DNA of 64,000 bases. Origin: Stictocephala bisonia (taxonomy: Eukaryota; Arthropoda; Insecta; Hemiptera; Membracidae). The stretch spans positions 186,001 through 250,000 of the forward strand of contig JAQJVL010000706.1 in NCBI GenBank assembly GCA_035578905.1. Direction: 5' to 3'. The translations under genes and the position numbers were made by a program. This document shows, piece after piece, positions 15,901 to 30,900 of the stretch; the first letter of the stretch is position 1; every line of letters starts with the position of its first letter. The notes under the pieces are model-generated. The model was not told the DNA's origin, did not search any database, and saw only the letters and a list, made by a program, of their open reading frames with translations.

Positions 15901-18900
15901 GTGCCTGCTAAGAAAATAGTGCAAAAGGTGACTCCACTGGAACTAACAACCGTGTCTGGTAGGACACATAACATAAATGAGAAACTATGTAATGAAATAT
16001 CATCTTTATTTAATTCGCTGGTGAAAATTGCAGCCAACAAGTAATTGAAACCAATGTTTTAAATCTAAATGCACAGAAGAACAATATTATGTGGATACTG
16101 TATGCAAGTGTAGTACAAAAATTGTATCGGTAAGTTAAGTTGAAGAATTATAATTCTTACCTGTTGTTCTCACTGCATATTTTTATTCAAGAGTAAAAAT
16201 TAAAAATCTTTGATTATTTGTTGTTAAGTTATATAATGATTAAAAATAAACTAACATAACTTAAACAATGTATTTTAATCCCTTGTTTGCTAACTTGGCA
16301 CGCACACACGAGAAAAAGGGTAGCGCTTTTAACTGAAATTCAATGCTGTATATCTCTAAATGTAGTTAAGTCTCAGTCATAATTTTTTTATGAGATATTC
16401 CTATTTGTATAAAGAACATTCTGTAAAATTTTCATTTATTTTCATTCAGTCCCTTTTTAGTTATTAACCCTAGAAAATTTACATTATTAGGCTTTCGGCC
16501 ATTTTTTAAAAGCTCTAGAAAAAAAAGGAGAGCATTCTCAGGGCTAAAACTTTTTCAGTAGGTAGTTATATTAGTTTTCAACAAAGAAATAAAATATTAG
16601 TAGTGAGTCTCTTTTCCTTCTTAAACTTTTATGGTCTTAAAAAGTAACAATTGATGATTTTCTTCCGAGATTTTCCAGAACAAGTTTGACTGACTTTCTT
16701 GCAAAAAAGAGACATTATTATAATGTCAAATTGAAGTTCATTTTATGCTGAACACACTTGTTTTTGGATTATTCTGATATCTTTAAAAATAGGTTGGCAA
16801 TTAAACTTTTCGCAAACCGCGTATTTTACTAAAATCTGCAAAACCGCCATTTTAAAAATGACCGCCAGGAAAAAACTATGGCTTGTAAAATTTTTTCAAA
16901 TAGTGTTTTGTTATTGTCTACCCATAGGGAACTCATAATAAGAAAATTAGGCAAATTAAAAATGTTGAGCAACTAATTTTATTTTTATTGGGTGATTTGA
17001 AATGGATTGACCCTCCAGCTTTTTACAAAATACACAATCAGGGATGGTTTTTTTTTAAAACATCAACTAGCTGTTATTTGACTCTCCCATTAACCTCTCA
17101 ACTGCTGTAAACAGCTTAGTTGTTTTCAGTTGGCATGCACGAGTTGAGTTGTTCAGTATTTACTACCGAGTGTGCTGCTCACAACATCTGTGAGATGTTT
17201 GTTGAACTACTAGGTTTGCTTACTATCGACAGATTGATTTTATTTCAATTTACAGCTGTTGTCTTCATGTTGTTTACATTTGGTCATGAGGTAATAAGTA
17301 GTGAAACTCTAGACTTTTTATGGAACAGGAAATTGACTATTTATGTGGTGAAAACAATGATTTGAATGACTTATTTTCTAATAATAGTGACTAAAGTGAT
17401 CCAATGTATAATTAAAACTAAATAAGTGCTTCTAAAATCACTAGCGAGAGTAGTGATCCACAGCTTCCTCCAGCCAAAGATGTAAACAGGTAAAAAGTTA
17501 TCCTAGGTTACAAAAAAAAAAAAAAAAAAAGGATGATGTAACCTTTTGGAAACTCCTCTGGATCTAGTTGTATATCATTTTGAATCATTAAATGTGGGAA
17601 TACAATTGTTTTAGTGATATTTTTGAAAAAGCTGTAACATAGTAGGCAAAACTAAGCACAGGGAAGTAGTCAGACACAATTAACCCAGCAATTGAGAAGT
17701 TAATAAAAAATATTCAAATATTGGATTTTTTTCCTTAAAAGAAAGCCAAAGCTACTTTATTTTAAAGTGAACCTAAATACATACTATCCAATATTGGAAG
17801 ACAGATAATTACTAACTTATTTCTCTCATTAATACAACATAAACATGTATTTAAACCTCTGCAAATAAGTTAGATAGTGAACTTGTGAGCCACAGATAAA
17901 TGCAACATTAGACTGGATATTGTGACCCAGGAATTTGGATCATTTGGTTAGTTTATTGTAAATTGCAAAACACTTTTCACTTAGTTTGTTTAGGTTTCCA
18001 TTCCAAATATTCTACTCAGAGCAGACATTTGGGAGTTCATTCACACGCATCTCTTTCTAGTAAATATTCTTAATCAAATCATTTTGAATGATCTGATCTA
18101 TATTTTTAAACAGATCATTCTTTGACCTTGTATATGGTTACATACCACAAATACAGTGATCAGTCCTTTGAAAGTTATTTTCACATGCCAGTAAAACATG
18201 AGACGTGGTATGCCAGTTTCCTAACTTTTGGGTATATCAGACCGATGTGTTATATTAATAAGAAAAGGAATTAATAACATTCTGATGGCCATGAAACTTT
18301 GTGAAAGGTTCAACATTTAATTTCCACCCTGATCATTGATTTCTGCATACATTAGAGAAGTTTTCTAAACAATAAATTTGTTTCATATTCGTTCATACAG
18401 TTTGACTGCAGTGAATGGCTGAAAAGGCCCTAGGTTAAGTTTTAAATATATTCATGGCATTCATTTCACATGAGACTTTATTTCTGAATCTGTTGACTCA
18501 AAATGCACACATGCTGTAAAAATTAAATAATAGAAATACTAGAATCTATATTTTAGTCAAGTCAAGTCTTTATTTGCACATAACATTGGAAATAACATGT
18601 TACAAGGTAACAACCAACTGGTGCATTGTTACAGATTTGCAACTAAGTCTAGGTAAGTAACATCAGCTTACAAACTAACAACAAATAACAAAATATATTC
18701 TATAAACATCTGATCTAGTTATGCCTGCTTACATGGTTATTTGATTAGATTAAGTTGTCATCATTTAGAAACTCATTAACTGAATAATAAGCCTTTAACA
18801 ATAATAAATCTTTCACACTCTGCAAAAATTTTACATCTGGTAGACCTCTCAATGAATTTGATAATTTATTATAAAGTCGTATACCCATATAAATTGGACT

Positions 18901-21900
18901 CTTTTCAAACAAAGTTAATTTATGTGCAGGAAAATTGAGTAAATTTTTGCTACGAGTAGTGTTTACATAGTTTTACGGTGAAAACCACGTCGAGGTACTA
19001 TTTACAAGATAATCAGATGTTTAGCCCATGCTGTGATGTGGCATTCTCAGTGGTATCACTACCAAAATAGCACCTTGACGCGGTTGTCGCAGGAAAATAT
19101 AGATTCTAGTTGTGACAACAGCCATTTAGACCTCAGATCTAAAATAGAAATACTGTTAAATATTTAACAGATTATTGGCAAAGTAATGTCCAATATTAAC
19201 ATCAACTTAACCTTTTAAGGACCAAGGAAAAAAGTGCTAACTCATTCCCCCCCCCCTCACTTTTCAAGTGCCACATATTTAGGCTGAAAAATTGTGAAGA
19301 TATGCAAGTCTTTATAAATTTATTTATAAAATCTGTTCTAATAAAGCTAAAAGAGTAATTCTTTGACCAGAATGTTTGTAATTGAGTACTTTATCAGAAT
19401 AAATGTTCAAAAAGTCATCTAATAATTTTTAAATATTTATATTTTGTCAAAAGTTTATTTTGTTTTAAATATTTATTTATTTATTTATTTTTTACGCTTA
19501 CAGCTCATAAACAAAAACTATTTTACCTGTGGGAAACTGTGTTATTGAAGTATAAACTTAATCACCTACAAACACAGGAAAAATTATAACAATCGGATTG
19601 AAAATAAAAAAAATATAACATGAAATATTTTGTTAATAGTGGCAGATTCGTCTGTTAAAATTAAGTCTCTGTCTATTATCAATTCTTTTCATTGACATTA
19701 TATTCCAACAGCTGGCTCCAGACGTCAAAAAAAACATTCTCGAACATCTGTGTATCATCCCAAAGACGTAAAAGTTATCATAAGCGGTAAATTGGATGTT
19801 ATATGTAATAAACTTCAAATGACAAGATATTGTCATTCGGTCCTCAACGTGAAATTTAGTAATGACCATATTTCATCATTCGGTCCTTAAGAGTAAAATC
19901 GTAAATAACGAAATATAGTCATTCAGTCCCCAAAGGGTTAATAAATAACTGTATTTAACTTACACTGGTGGTTTTTCAGGCTCTACATGTTTCTCTTTTT
20001 TGGAGGGTGAACTGGTTTCTGCCTAAAAAAAACATACAGACTATAGTATTACAATATTTAACTAAAAACATACAGACTATAGTATTACAATATTTAACTA
20101 ACTAAGTATAGTGCATTTACAAGTTACCAATTTAATTGTTGTAATACCAAATTAATTTGAAAAAAAAAATTACTTTTTGATTAGAACACACAAGGCCAAT
20201 CAACAGGGCAAATGATTGATACTAATAAACTTAAATTAGAACCCAAGACCATAACATTAAATGAATAATTTGTCTCTACTGTAAACTTGTACAGTCTGTG
20301 AGGACTTAAAGGTCTCAACAAACATGTGCGAGCTGAGTGTGAGAATCTCAAGATTTGTTCTTGAGTTGACAGAAGTATCTTATATAACTCAAGAACTAGA
20401 ACAGCTGGGAAACAGTGAGTTATGCTATGTAAAATATAAGTTCAGTGATCAGTAGACTGACTTTACTTCAAAATGCTTCATCTGCAACGTTGAGTCAGAG
20501 AACCATTCTTATTAGTGTACAAACAATGTAGGCATGATACACATGAATAAATATAACACTGATCATAAAAAGAAGATTTATTCAATAAAATACCCCCACA
20601 ATCAATTGACGTTTTTACGGTAAAGTAATATAGTATAATCTTACAAAGCATCATGTCACCCCTCAGTCATCAAAATTTCCTGACATACAAACCCAAAAAT
20701 ATTGGTAGTAGAACTGAAGCTCTACAACAAGACAAGTTTTGATTCTTTATTTAAAAATTGAGATTACCAATTCACATGCCAGCAAACAAAGCGTTCATGT
20801 GTAATAATTAATCACAATTACACAAGAAAAGTCTGCCATAGATTGTAACAAAGGCTAAGGCTACATGTACTCATTCACAAGCCCATAATGTTTTTGTATG
20901 AATTATCAGTTTATTAATAATAAATTAAAAATAACCAAGAAGTTCAAGGATAATTAGTTCAATATAATTTTCAATCTAGGCTTTATACTTTGTTATTTAA
21001 AACTTAACTCTTCGCATGCGGCAAACGGATGTATACCCAACCTCTACTTTGCCTCAAACGCGGTTAACGAATATATCCGAAATGAAATATTTCTGTCGAT
21101 ATTGTAAAGGATCGTTCTAAAAATGTCCTATAAAGTGCAGTATCAACTTAAGACATATCTTTGGCCAACTCCCTCTGCCTATCAAAAACATAAATCATCT
21201 ATGAATGAAAGGGGCAGGGCAGCCAATCAGAGCATGCATGGGCGCGGCTCCATCTTTTTCTCTGTTTTCTTTGGTGTTTACTTTGTATCTCGGTCGACTA
21301 TCAAAAGACCAGCTGTCTATCTGTCCCTCCCCAAACCATTGTGTGATTTGAGCAGTCATGGCAGTTGATTCTTCTTCCCCACTTGGCTACCACATAGTTG
21401 ACGCCCATGCTTTGCAGTTGGACATTACTCCACTTGAAAACGTTTCACGTGTACATTTTTGAACATACGTATTTAACATACTTTAGTGGACAACTGTGCC
21501 TAGTACCTACTTGAGAAAGATTTTCTCTAACCGCTTTATTTTAAAATGTATTAAATTAGAAATATTATATTGGTATATATAAAATAAACCCAAAGTTTTA
21601 AAAACCTGTCTAGGGGGGGGGCTCTGGTCAAATCTACAAAAAAGGTCATGTTTAGAATGGTACATTCATAAACAAAGTTGTTATCTTTAATTGAATTTAG
21701 CATTGGTCTTATAGAGAATCAAATCAAATATTCTTGGCAGTAGGTGCAGCTGACTTAAAGCAATTATGTTATTTGACAAATAATGTTTGTAAATAAATTC
21801 TTTTAATTGTTTAGTAATTATTACTGATTCAATTAAATTTCAAAAATATTTAAGAGGTACAAAACAGATGTATACAAACTAGGCTTATATTCTAACTTTA

Positions 21901-24900
21901 TAATACCTTAAAATTTTTTTGAGTCAATTTCACAGGTCTTTTCTTCGGTAAAAATTTAAGCAACTCTTCCGCTCTTTTATCTTCTGGTAAATTCTCTAAA
22001 TAATTTGCAAACTCTAATTTGTAAATTTCATTCAGCTGAAAAATGTCAAACTCACATTTTAGTACACATGTGTTTAAAATAAATTTCCATTAATACATAC
22101 TTTAATCTTTAGCCTATGTTATTGTACATATGCTTACAGGGTTCCCTATAAAACAAAACAAACTTTATCAACAGAATAATTAGTTACAGAAAGTGCTATT
22201 AAACATAGTGTGACAATTTGATTTAGCACATACTATGTTTCTAAATATCCATATTAGACAGAGTAGATATCCACTATCTAAATCTCATTTATACAGTGAC
22301 CATGAAAGAACCAAATCAAGTGAAGACATAACTCCCTTTTTGTTTATCACTTGCTTATTGCAATTATTACTTATATGCAGGATAAGTCTGCAACATAGAG
22401 TGATATCTTACAAAAAATGTCATATAGACCTTAGCCAATTTTTAACTAATTGGCAATTTTATTTTATAGTTAAAGATCGTCTTATTTTACCAGGCAAAGT
22501 TAGGGCTAAGAAACCCTCTCTCCTGGTAACCAACGACTTAACGTGACTTCCAATTTAGTTGGGCATAATTCCTTTTGTATGAGCACTACTCAGCCATATG
22601 GGAGTGCAATGCAGAGCAGATGAGTAAAACAGGCATACTTTTATTTTTAAACTTCACTCACTAGTTCACATGGGCCTGCAGGCCTGTGTGTGAACTTTAT
22701 TCAACGAGTGAAGTACTGACCATTGGCTCAATGGGTTTTTGTGTGCCTCTTTTGTACACAGAAAATGTATGTTGGCATGCCAAGTTGTTTCTATAATATA
22801 TTGCACAATATTTGTCTTGTTTTTAACCTCACCTGCTGTTTCTTGCAAGTGGTTACTAAAGATAAGACAATGATCCAGTATTAGTCCAGATATTGCAGTT
22901 GGTTAACATTGACACAGTAAAAATATATGTTTGGCTAGATCACGCTCAATTTCAGTAAGTGACTCAGATTTGCGTTTGGGCTAAATATTTTTAATTTCTA
23001 GGGCAAACTCTCGGTTCAGCCTGCTAACGTGTTTCTAGACCGGGAAATTATCATTCTAATTTTTTATTTGTTAGACTGTTTTTTTTAGATGGAAGATGGC
23101 CATTTCAGCCTACGAGGTAGTATGATGTTCAATAACGATCTATACATTGCCAGTGGCCTTGACTGGAGTGTTCTGAGGTTACTGTAAGATTATAGCGTCT
23201 AGCAACATGGATATGGTGTTCCTTGGACGAGTAATCGCTGAAAAATCTCCGTCTTCACATGCAGTTTTCTTATCCAGTCACAAGTGGTGGCTTGGAAAAA
23301 CCTGTTGGTCCTTAGATTGATTGTTAGAGAGGGCTTCCTAGTTTAACTTCGCCTGGTATAAGACCCCCTTTAACACTGTTATTTTTTAAATTTTATGTAC
23401 ACCAAGAGCTAAGGTTCCAACTAGAAAGAAAAAAACCTAGTAGTACGACACATTTAGTGGGGAAGCTACTATGAGCACTACAGCTATGTATGAAATGGTA
23501 AATTAGGCTGCTACACCTCAAGAAAAAAACTTCACTAGGTCTTATATATGTTTCATACAGTTATTGTATTAAAAATAAAAAATAATGAAATTAATTCTAT
23601 TTGTTTGACAACTGATCTGTTGCTCTATAGTTGCAATTCATACATCCAGTACATTAACTATAAACATAATTTTGTCATTACAGTAAAACCTCATTTACTA
23701 GACACCCGATGACTCGACAGTCAACGGCTGATGGCATGTAAGACTATCTGGCTTTAGATTATGTGTCAAATACATTGAAGGAACTTGCGTTATTTGCAAC
23801 AACAATGATCGTCTGCAATAAATATTTTATTCCTACAAAAACTCCCTCACTAAGCACCCAAGTGCCAAATTAAAAACAACAATCAAACAATTACTTCTAA
23901 ACAGCACATTCATTTGTGCTGTAATTACTGGATATTTGATATTTTTTGCCGATCAATAACTATATACATGTGAGTAATAAATATATGATGTAACTCAAGC
24001 CTCGTGTTACTAAAACCCATTAAATATTTCAATGTTCTGGATAACTCGACAACCTTTGAGTCTATTAAGTGTTGAGTTAGAGAGGTTTTACTGTATTATT
24101 ATTTAATTGTATAGCAAACATTATCTCTGCTTCTCAGGAATTATATGACATTTACTTATTTGTAAAAATATCAAAAATACAACTTTAAAGTTATTGAAAA
24201 CAACACCATGCTCTATATTTTACGTCAAATTCTTTATCCATTTTAAGTGAAATTGAATCATTTTAAATACCTCATTCAAACCCATTTGGAGGATTTAGTT
24301 AAATATTAGTTAGGACAATTTGTTTTCTTATTTCATAACTAATAATAATAAAAGGAAAGGAAAGCAGCATACCTGATAGACTTGGTACATTGTAGAAAAA
24401 GACACAGTCACATCACAAAGAATTGGATAGTGAAATATTTCGAGGCCACTGGTCTCTCTTCTTCTGTCACTAAACAACAGGATACCCAGTCACATTTGAG
24501 GTAGGTGGATGAGGTACTGCCAACTGTAGAGCACTCAAAAACTAAAATGTCACTTCTGCTTCTATTATATGATAAAATGATATAATAATGTATATGATTT
24601 TTATTTTTCTGCTTAGTTGGAGGAAGGAGTTACCTTATATTTAGATTAGGTGGGTCTTTAGATTTTGTAATCCATTGATGTGCAATTTCCATTCTTCTAA
24701 GTTGAGAGCTATTGCAGTTTGCAGGGAGTGGTCTGATAACGTTAACAGTGAAACATTGAACAAGTTCTGATTGTGGCTCATGCTATGGGATGAAACAGAT
24801 TTTCAGGGTTATTTATCTTGCAGTCATGTCTATGTCCATTCATACGTTTACGGAGGGTTTCTGTCTTTAGAAGTGACATTTTAGTTTTTAAGAGCTCCAC

Positions 24901-27900
24901 CTACCTCAAATGTGACTTGTTTGTTGTTTGTTGTTGAATTCAGTTGTTTAGTGACTGAAGAAGAGGCCAGTGGCTTCAAAAATTTCACTATCTAATTCTT
25001 TGTGATGTGATTGTGTCTCTTTCTACAGTGTACCAGTCTACCAAGTTTATCAGGTATGCAGCTTTCCTTTCCTTACATTACTACTGAAATCCTAGGCCTA
25101 GTGCCCCAAATTTAACCTGTATATCTTATAATAATAAATATTTGGATACAACTAAACTCTAGTTATATTTTCAATAATGAATTTTTTAATAAGAAAAAAA
25201 TATGTTACAGGATAGAGTTTAACCATGTTTATTATATTTTAATAATCTTTTATAAAATGTTTGCCAAACGTACAAAATCCAATACACATTTTGGGAGTTT
25301 AGCACCTAAAATCTCAAATGGACCAAGTTTTGACTCATTATTGTAGATTATATGTGATAAATTAAAAACTATATTTTGGATAGACTGACATTTGAAACAG
25401 AATAACAAATAACAGATCATCATATTATAACATTTGTTATAAGAAAATTAAAAAGAACTAACATGTTGTACTTCTTCTGCGTAAGCTTTTTTTTGTTCTT
25501 CAGGCAATTCTTTCCACTTAATAGCTACTTCTTTCATTCTATTTTTAGGTTCTCCATCATAAGAATTGTCATCTTTATTTTGGAGCATCAGTTTTGAAAA
25601 TAGGCTGTAAGCTGATCTTGGTGGTTTTTCAGGCTTTCCTGCTTCCCTGGAAAAATGGTTAAACATTTTAAGAAGTAAAGTGATGGACAAGTTCATTTAT
25701 TATTATTCTATTTTATACTACCATTATATTACAGTGGATTTGTGACTATGTGGATCAACGTGGCGGAGAACCTATCCTGACAGCATTAATTCCGTATTTG
25801 ACGGAGTTCAAGGTTAAGTGTTCGTGCAAGAATGATGACCAATCAAACATCAATGAAGCAAATTTAAGCGTATTTGATACTGTTTGCACTTTTATAAATT
25901 AACTTATATCGTAGAATTTTGGTTATCCGAGTCCCAATCAACTGAATCTTCAGGTTAACTGAGCTAGTCATTAGGAGATGAACAATAAAAATAAAGCTAC
26001 AGTATTCCCTCATTAATCCGACACAATTCAGACCCGGTATATGTTGGATTCGTGAAAAAGCCGGATTACTGGAGTTCAATTGCAAAACATGCTTAAATTA
26101 CATAATAGAATGTATATTGTAACTGAAAAAGTCAATTTTTACAATAAAGATGTACAATAGTTTCAAAGTAAGAAAAGTATGGTACACCATACTTGTTAAA
26201 ACAGTGTTATATAACACTGTTGCGATTTGCATAAAAAACAACTTAAAATGCTTACAACAATTAAAAACATTAATCCTTTAAAACTTTGCAAAAAAGAAAA
26301 AATTTTAAAAATAAAATCTAACTATTGATAAAAAAAATAGTAAAAATGATCAAGAGTTGTCTTGTGCTGACAGAATATTATCTTATAAAAATGTATTTTT
26401 CAATAATATTTCCTATCATTTTTATGCAATTTTTTGCATTATTAATAACATGTCTAAACAAAGAAACTCTAATATATTTAACTCACTATAAAAACCTTTC
26501 AATTATTATACACTATAAAACTAGAAGCATAATTATATTCATAGTGTAATATGAATTGTAAACAGAATGGAATGTTGCCATCAGGTGTTTTTATTGGGCA
26601 GAAAGTGATAAGAAAGGGCCAGGATAAACAAGGGTGGGGCTCAGACTGCAAGGATGATCTTCCTCTTTACTGCCTTTGGAATTATAATATTATCTGTTCT
26701 TTCAAGTGCTGATAGTACTGATAAGGAAATAGGCCTGTGGGCAGATATTTTCTGATGAAGTTATTTTGTTTATCTTAGGTGTGACAAAGTTATTTTGTTT
26801 GTCCTTTCATTGTTCTGTTTATCAGCACTTTTCACTCCTGAAACATTCCTGATATGAAAGCTATCTCCCCCTTTGGTTTTCTAGTACCAGAAATGGTTCT
26901 GATTCTTTCATCAATAACTATAGAACTGGCCGGATTACTGGGGGGGCTGGGTTATAGAGGGACTACTGTATTTACAAAAGAACAACTATAGCACGCACGA
27001 CTCCTGATTTATATGTTTGACAAGCAATCAGCGCCTCTGTTAGCTGTGGATGCAAGGTCAAGGCACATCGCCACCTGACACTTTTAGTCGACTTTGTGAG
27101 TACACTGTGGTTGCTTTGGTGTGCAGACTTTTGTGATTTTACCATAACGTACAATATCACTGTGATCTATTTCTGTTAATATTATTGTTTAAATATTATT
27201 TTATTACAATGTTTTAATATGAGTGGTAAACGGAAGATAGTGCTTTATCTTGAAACTAAATTGAAATGATGTGTTGATTATTGTCTTCGTCACTTAAGTG
27301 TACCACAAATATGGTATTTATAAGATAATTTTGTTACGTTAAAATGTTTAATGGTTCCCTACAGGGTAATAGAATAAAGACATATGGCTACTAATAAGAG
27401 TGTATGCACAGTGTACATTTTGTACATACATCTAAGACAAAATGCATGCAGATTGTGTTAGATGGCAGGAGGGATACGATATCTTCATTTGGGAAACCAA
27501 CTGAACGGTACCCTGCTCATAAAACCAAGTGACGAATAATGCTGTTGATGAATGAAATAAAGAAATTGGAGATCCCTACTTTCGTTGTCCACAAAGATTA
27601 TGTTAAAGGAAATTACTCAGCCATGGACATTATATCTAGATCATTATCATTTAATCATATTGTTGAGGTTTTCTCTCTCTGTTTCAGACTTTTAAAATAT
27701 AATTCTTATTCCCAATTTCCTACTTTCTTAAAAGGGTATAACAATGTTTATTTAACGTTTGTTATTATTTATGATAAACTAGAGGTTGCAGGTTAGGGGA
27801 ATTGTAATAAACCTAACCTCTGACAACAATGCAACAGCTGATATTTATATGAACAGCTGACACAAGTATATATACAAGGTTTTCTCCAAACATTTAATTT

Positions 27901-30900
27901 CAATAATGTAATGACTATTTCTGGAGCAAGGGCATGAAATATTCAACATTATAATATGTTAAAATTACATACATATCATAATAATTCATTTATGGTATAC
28001 TAAGTACTTCTTTACTATACAAAATATATTTAACTGTGCAACTATATTGAAAAAGAAATATCAAAAGTTTAAAAAATTGGTGGTAGAAACTGGGCTTTGA
28101 AAAATGGTCTTGGGCTAATTTTATTTATTTTGTCTAAGGTATTCAACCATAAATAATAACTAAAATGTATAAATCTAAGCATGCACCCTAATATTACAGA
28201 ATAAAACATGCTTGTTATATCAATATTAAAAGTTGCCGTTTAAAACTATTTCAGTTATAAACGGCTAATATCACGAAAAAAGTGTGAAGAATAAGAGTTT
28301 TAAAATTACATTTACTCTCAGAAATAATTATTACATACATAGCGGCCCTTAAGAAAAATTTTTGGAAAATGGTAGTTGTTTTTAAATCGCTAAATGCATA
28401 CTTTTATTAGTGAGAAAGAAGTGGGTGAGGTTCCTCATTTAAAGTTTGTTGTATCTCTGCAGGTTAAAGAAATCCCAAAGTGGCACACTTAAAAACATCA
28501 CTTCGACGTCCAGCTTCGACTGTCACATATTTTAGAGGATTGTTTGTCAGGTCAATACAAGCAAATGTGTCATATCTCGATTCGTTTTCTGTCTGTGTGT
28601 ATGTTTTTTACAAAAATTTGAATAACTCAAGAACTATTTGACATACAATACTTAATTTTCGTATGAAAGTTTATATTACGAAGACACATTTTATGTAAAA
28701 ATGGTGAATGTCTAAGATTATCAGTTTCAAAATGGCGGCTGTCCAAAAATTTCAAAGTCAAATACTTAAAAAAGTACACATTTTACCAAAAAAACAATAA
28801 AACACAATATTTGTAGACAACGTTACGTCAATTTAAAAGATCGGTTGATTAATATCAGTTAAAACTGTTATTTAACCTGATAACAATGCTTTCAGACACA
28901 AAAAATAGGTTTTCTCTGTTATTTATCAACTGATCTTTTAAATTGGCATTTCGTTGAATTTGTTACAATGTTTACAAAAAATTGTGTTTTAACATTTTTG
29001 GGTAAAATGTGTAGTTTTTTTATATTTGACTTTGACATTTTTGGACAGCCGTCATTTTGAAACTGATAATCTTAGACATTCACCCTTTTTACATAAAATG
29101 TGTCTTTGTAATACAGTACACTCTTAGAAATCCGGATCGGCCTAGTCCGGACTCCGGGTAGTCCGGATCACAGATCGTGCAGAATTTTTTTTTTTTACTT
29201 AAAATGAAGAAAAACTCCATGTTTTACCGCCTTAGTCAGCTGCGTGACACGTTCGAGGCAGTGGAAGATTTTGTGCGGTAGAGGGGCGGGGCCAGAGCAA
29301 TGACCTCTGCGTCACACCTGTTAGTGGCCCCGCCCACCCGCGCTCAGTTGACTGCAAGCGCTTGGTCAGTGCGGAAGTCAGTTTGACCTGTGTAGTTTGT
29401 GTGTGTAGTCTTTTTGTTGTTGTGTTGTTAGTATTTTTGCCTCGTATTTAAAGCGAAATGAGTCAAAAACGTAAAAAGGTTTTCGTGGCGGTGGAAGAGA
29501 AACTCCGGGCCATTAAACGTATTGATTCTGGTGAATCGGCTAAAAAAATTGCTTTAGAATTAGGAGTGGGAACAAGTACTGTTTCGGACTGGAGAAAAAA
29601 TCGTGATCAAATCGAAAAGTGGTGTTCCTCTCGAGACAGTGGAAGTGACATAAAAGTTAGAAAAACCATGCACAAAGGTAAACATGTAGAAGTTGAAGAG
29701 GCATTATTTTTGTGGCATCAGCACTTAAGGGGTAAAGGTGTTCCGGTCAATGGTCCTATGCTTCAAGAAAAGGCGTTACATTTTAAGCGTGCAATTGAAG
29801 GAGAAGATGGTGAATTCACAGCTAGTGACGGATGGCTTGACCGATGGAAAAAGCGTTATGGTGTTCGGCAGCTTTCAGTAAGTGGGGAGGCTTTATCGGC
29901 AAACAAAGAAGCTGTTCCTGAATTCAAAACCTTCCTTTTCAAACTCTTAGATGAAGAAGGAATTTCCGGCGACCAGCTGTACAACTGCGACGAAACTGGT
30001 TTGAACTATAAAATGTTGCCCACGAAAACTCTCGCTTCAAAAAAGGAAGCATCAGCCCCGGGTTATAAGAAAAGCAAAGAAAGAGTAACTGTGCTAGCTT
30101 GTAGCAATGTGACCGGCAGCCACAAACTCAGGCTTACATTGATTGGGAAATCTAAAAAGCCTAGAGCTTTTAAAAATTTAAAGAAAACCGATGTGTTGCC
30201 ACTTTGGTATACAAACCAACAAAAAGCGTGGATGAATTCTTCCATTTTTAAAACTTGGTTCTTTGATGAATTTGTTAAGACGGTAGAGAAACATCTGGCT
30301 AAAAACAACTTGCCACGAAAAGCCATTCTTTTGCTAGATAACGCAACAACACACCCAGTGGCTGATGAGTTGAAAGACGGAGATATAAAAGCTGTGTTTT
30401 TGCCTCCGAACGTGACAGCTCTTTGCCAACCAATGGACCAGGGAATCCTTCAGGCACTGAAGTTGAAGTACCGCCGACGGCTTCTTTGTTATTTAATATC
30501 GGCAATAGACAATGAAGAGGATTATGTTAGTGCATTAAAGAAGGTTGACATGTTGGACGTAATTAGGTGGGTAGCTGAAGGGTGGGACGAAATATCCGCA
30601 ATCGCAATCGTTTCTTCGTGGAAAGTGCTGCTGGACCATGAGGGAAACAAGTTCGATGACGTCGTTGGAGGGGAGCTCAAAAATGAAAATAAAGCGGACG
30701 AAGAAAATGTTGTTTCACTCTTAGACAAAATCCCCGGCTGTGAAGCAGCGAATGAAAATGACGTCGCTGAGTGGATGAACAATGACGACGAAGATGAAAT
30801 TACAGACGACGACATTGTTAAAATGGTAGGTAACGAAGAAACGTTGGAAGAAGAAGAAGAAGAACTCTCCGGAATCCATGTGAATAATATCCCTCATTCA

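Noticed and set aside
21003..21420. piggyBac-like left end next to TTAA and an 81-codon frame
   Set aside because: No right end and no transposase residues; kept only as a note in the intron entry.
30063..30815. Long antisense frames inside the first Tigger transposase
   Set aside because: They mirror the codon pattern of the real transposase on the plus strand.
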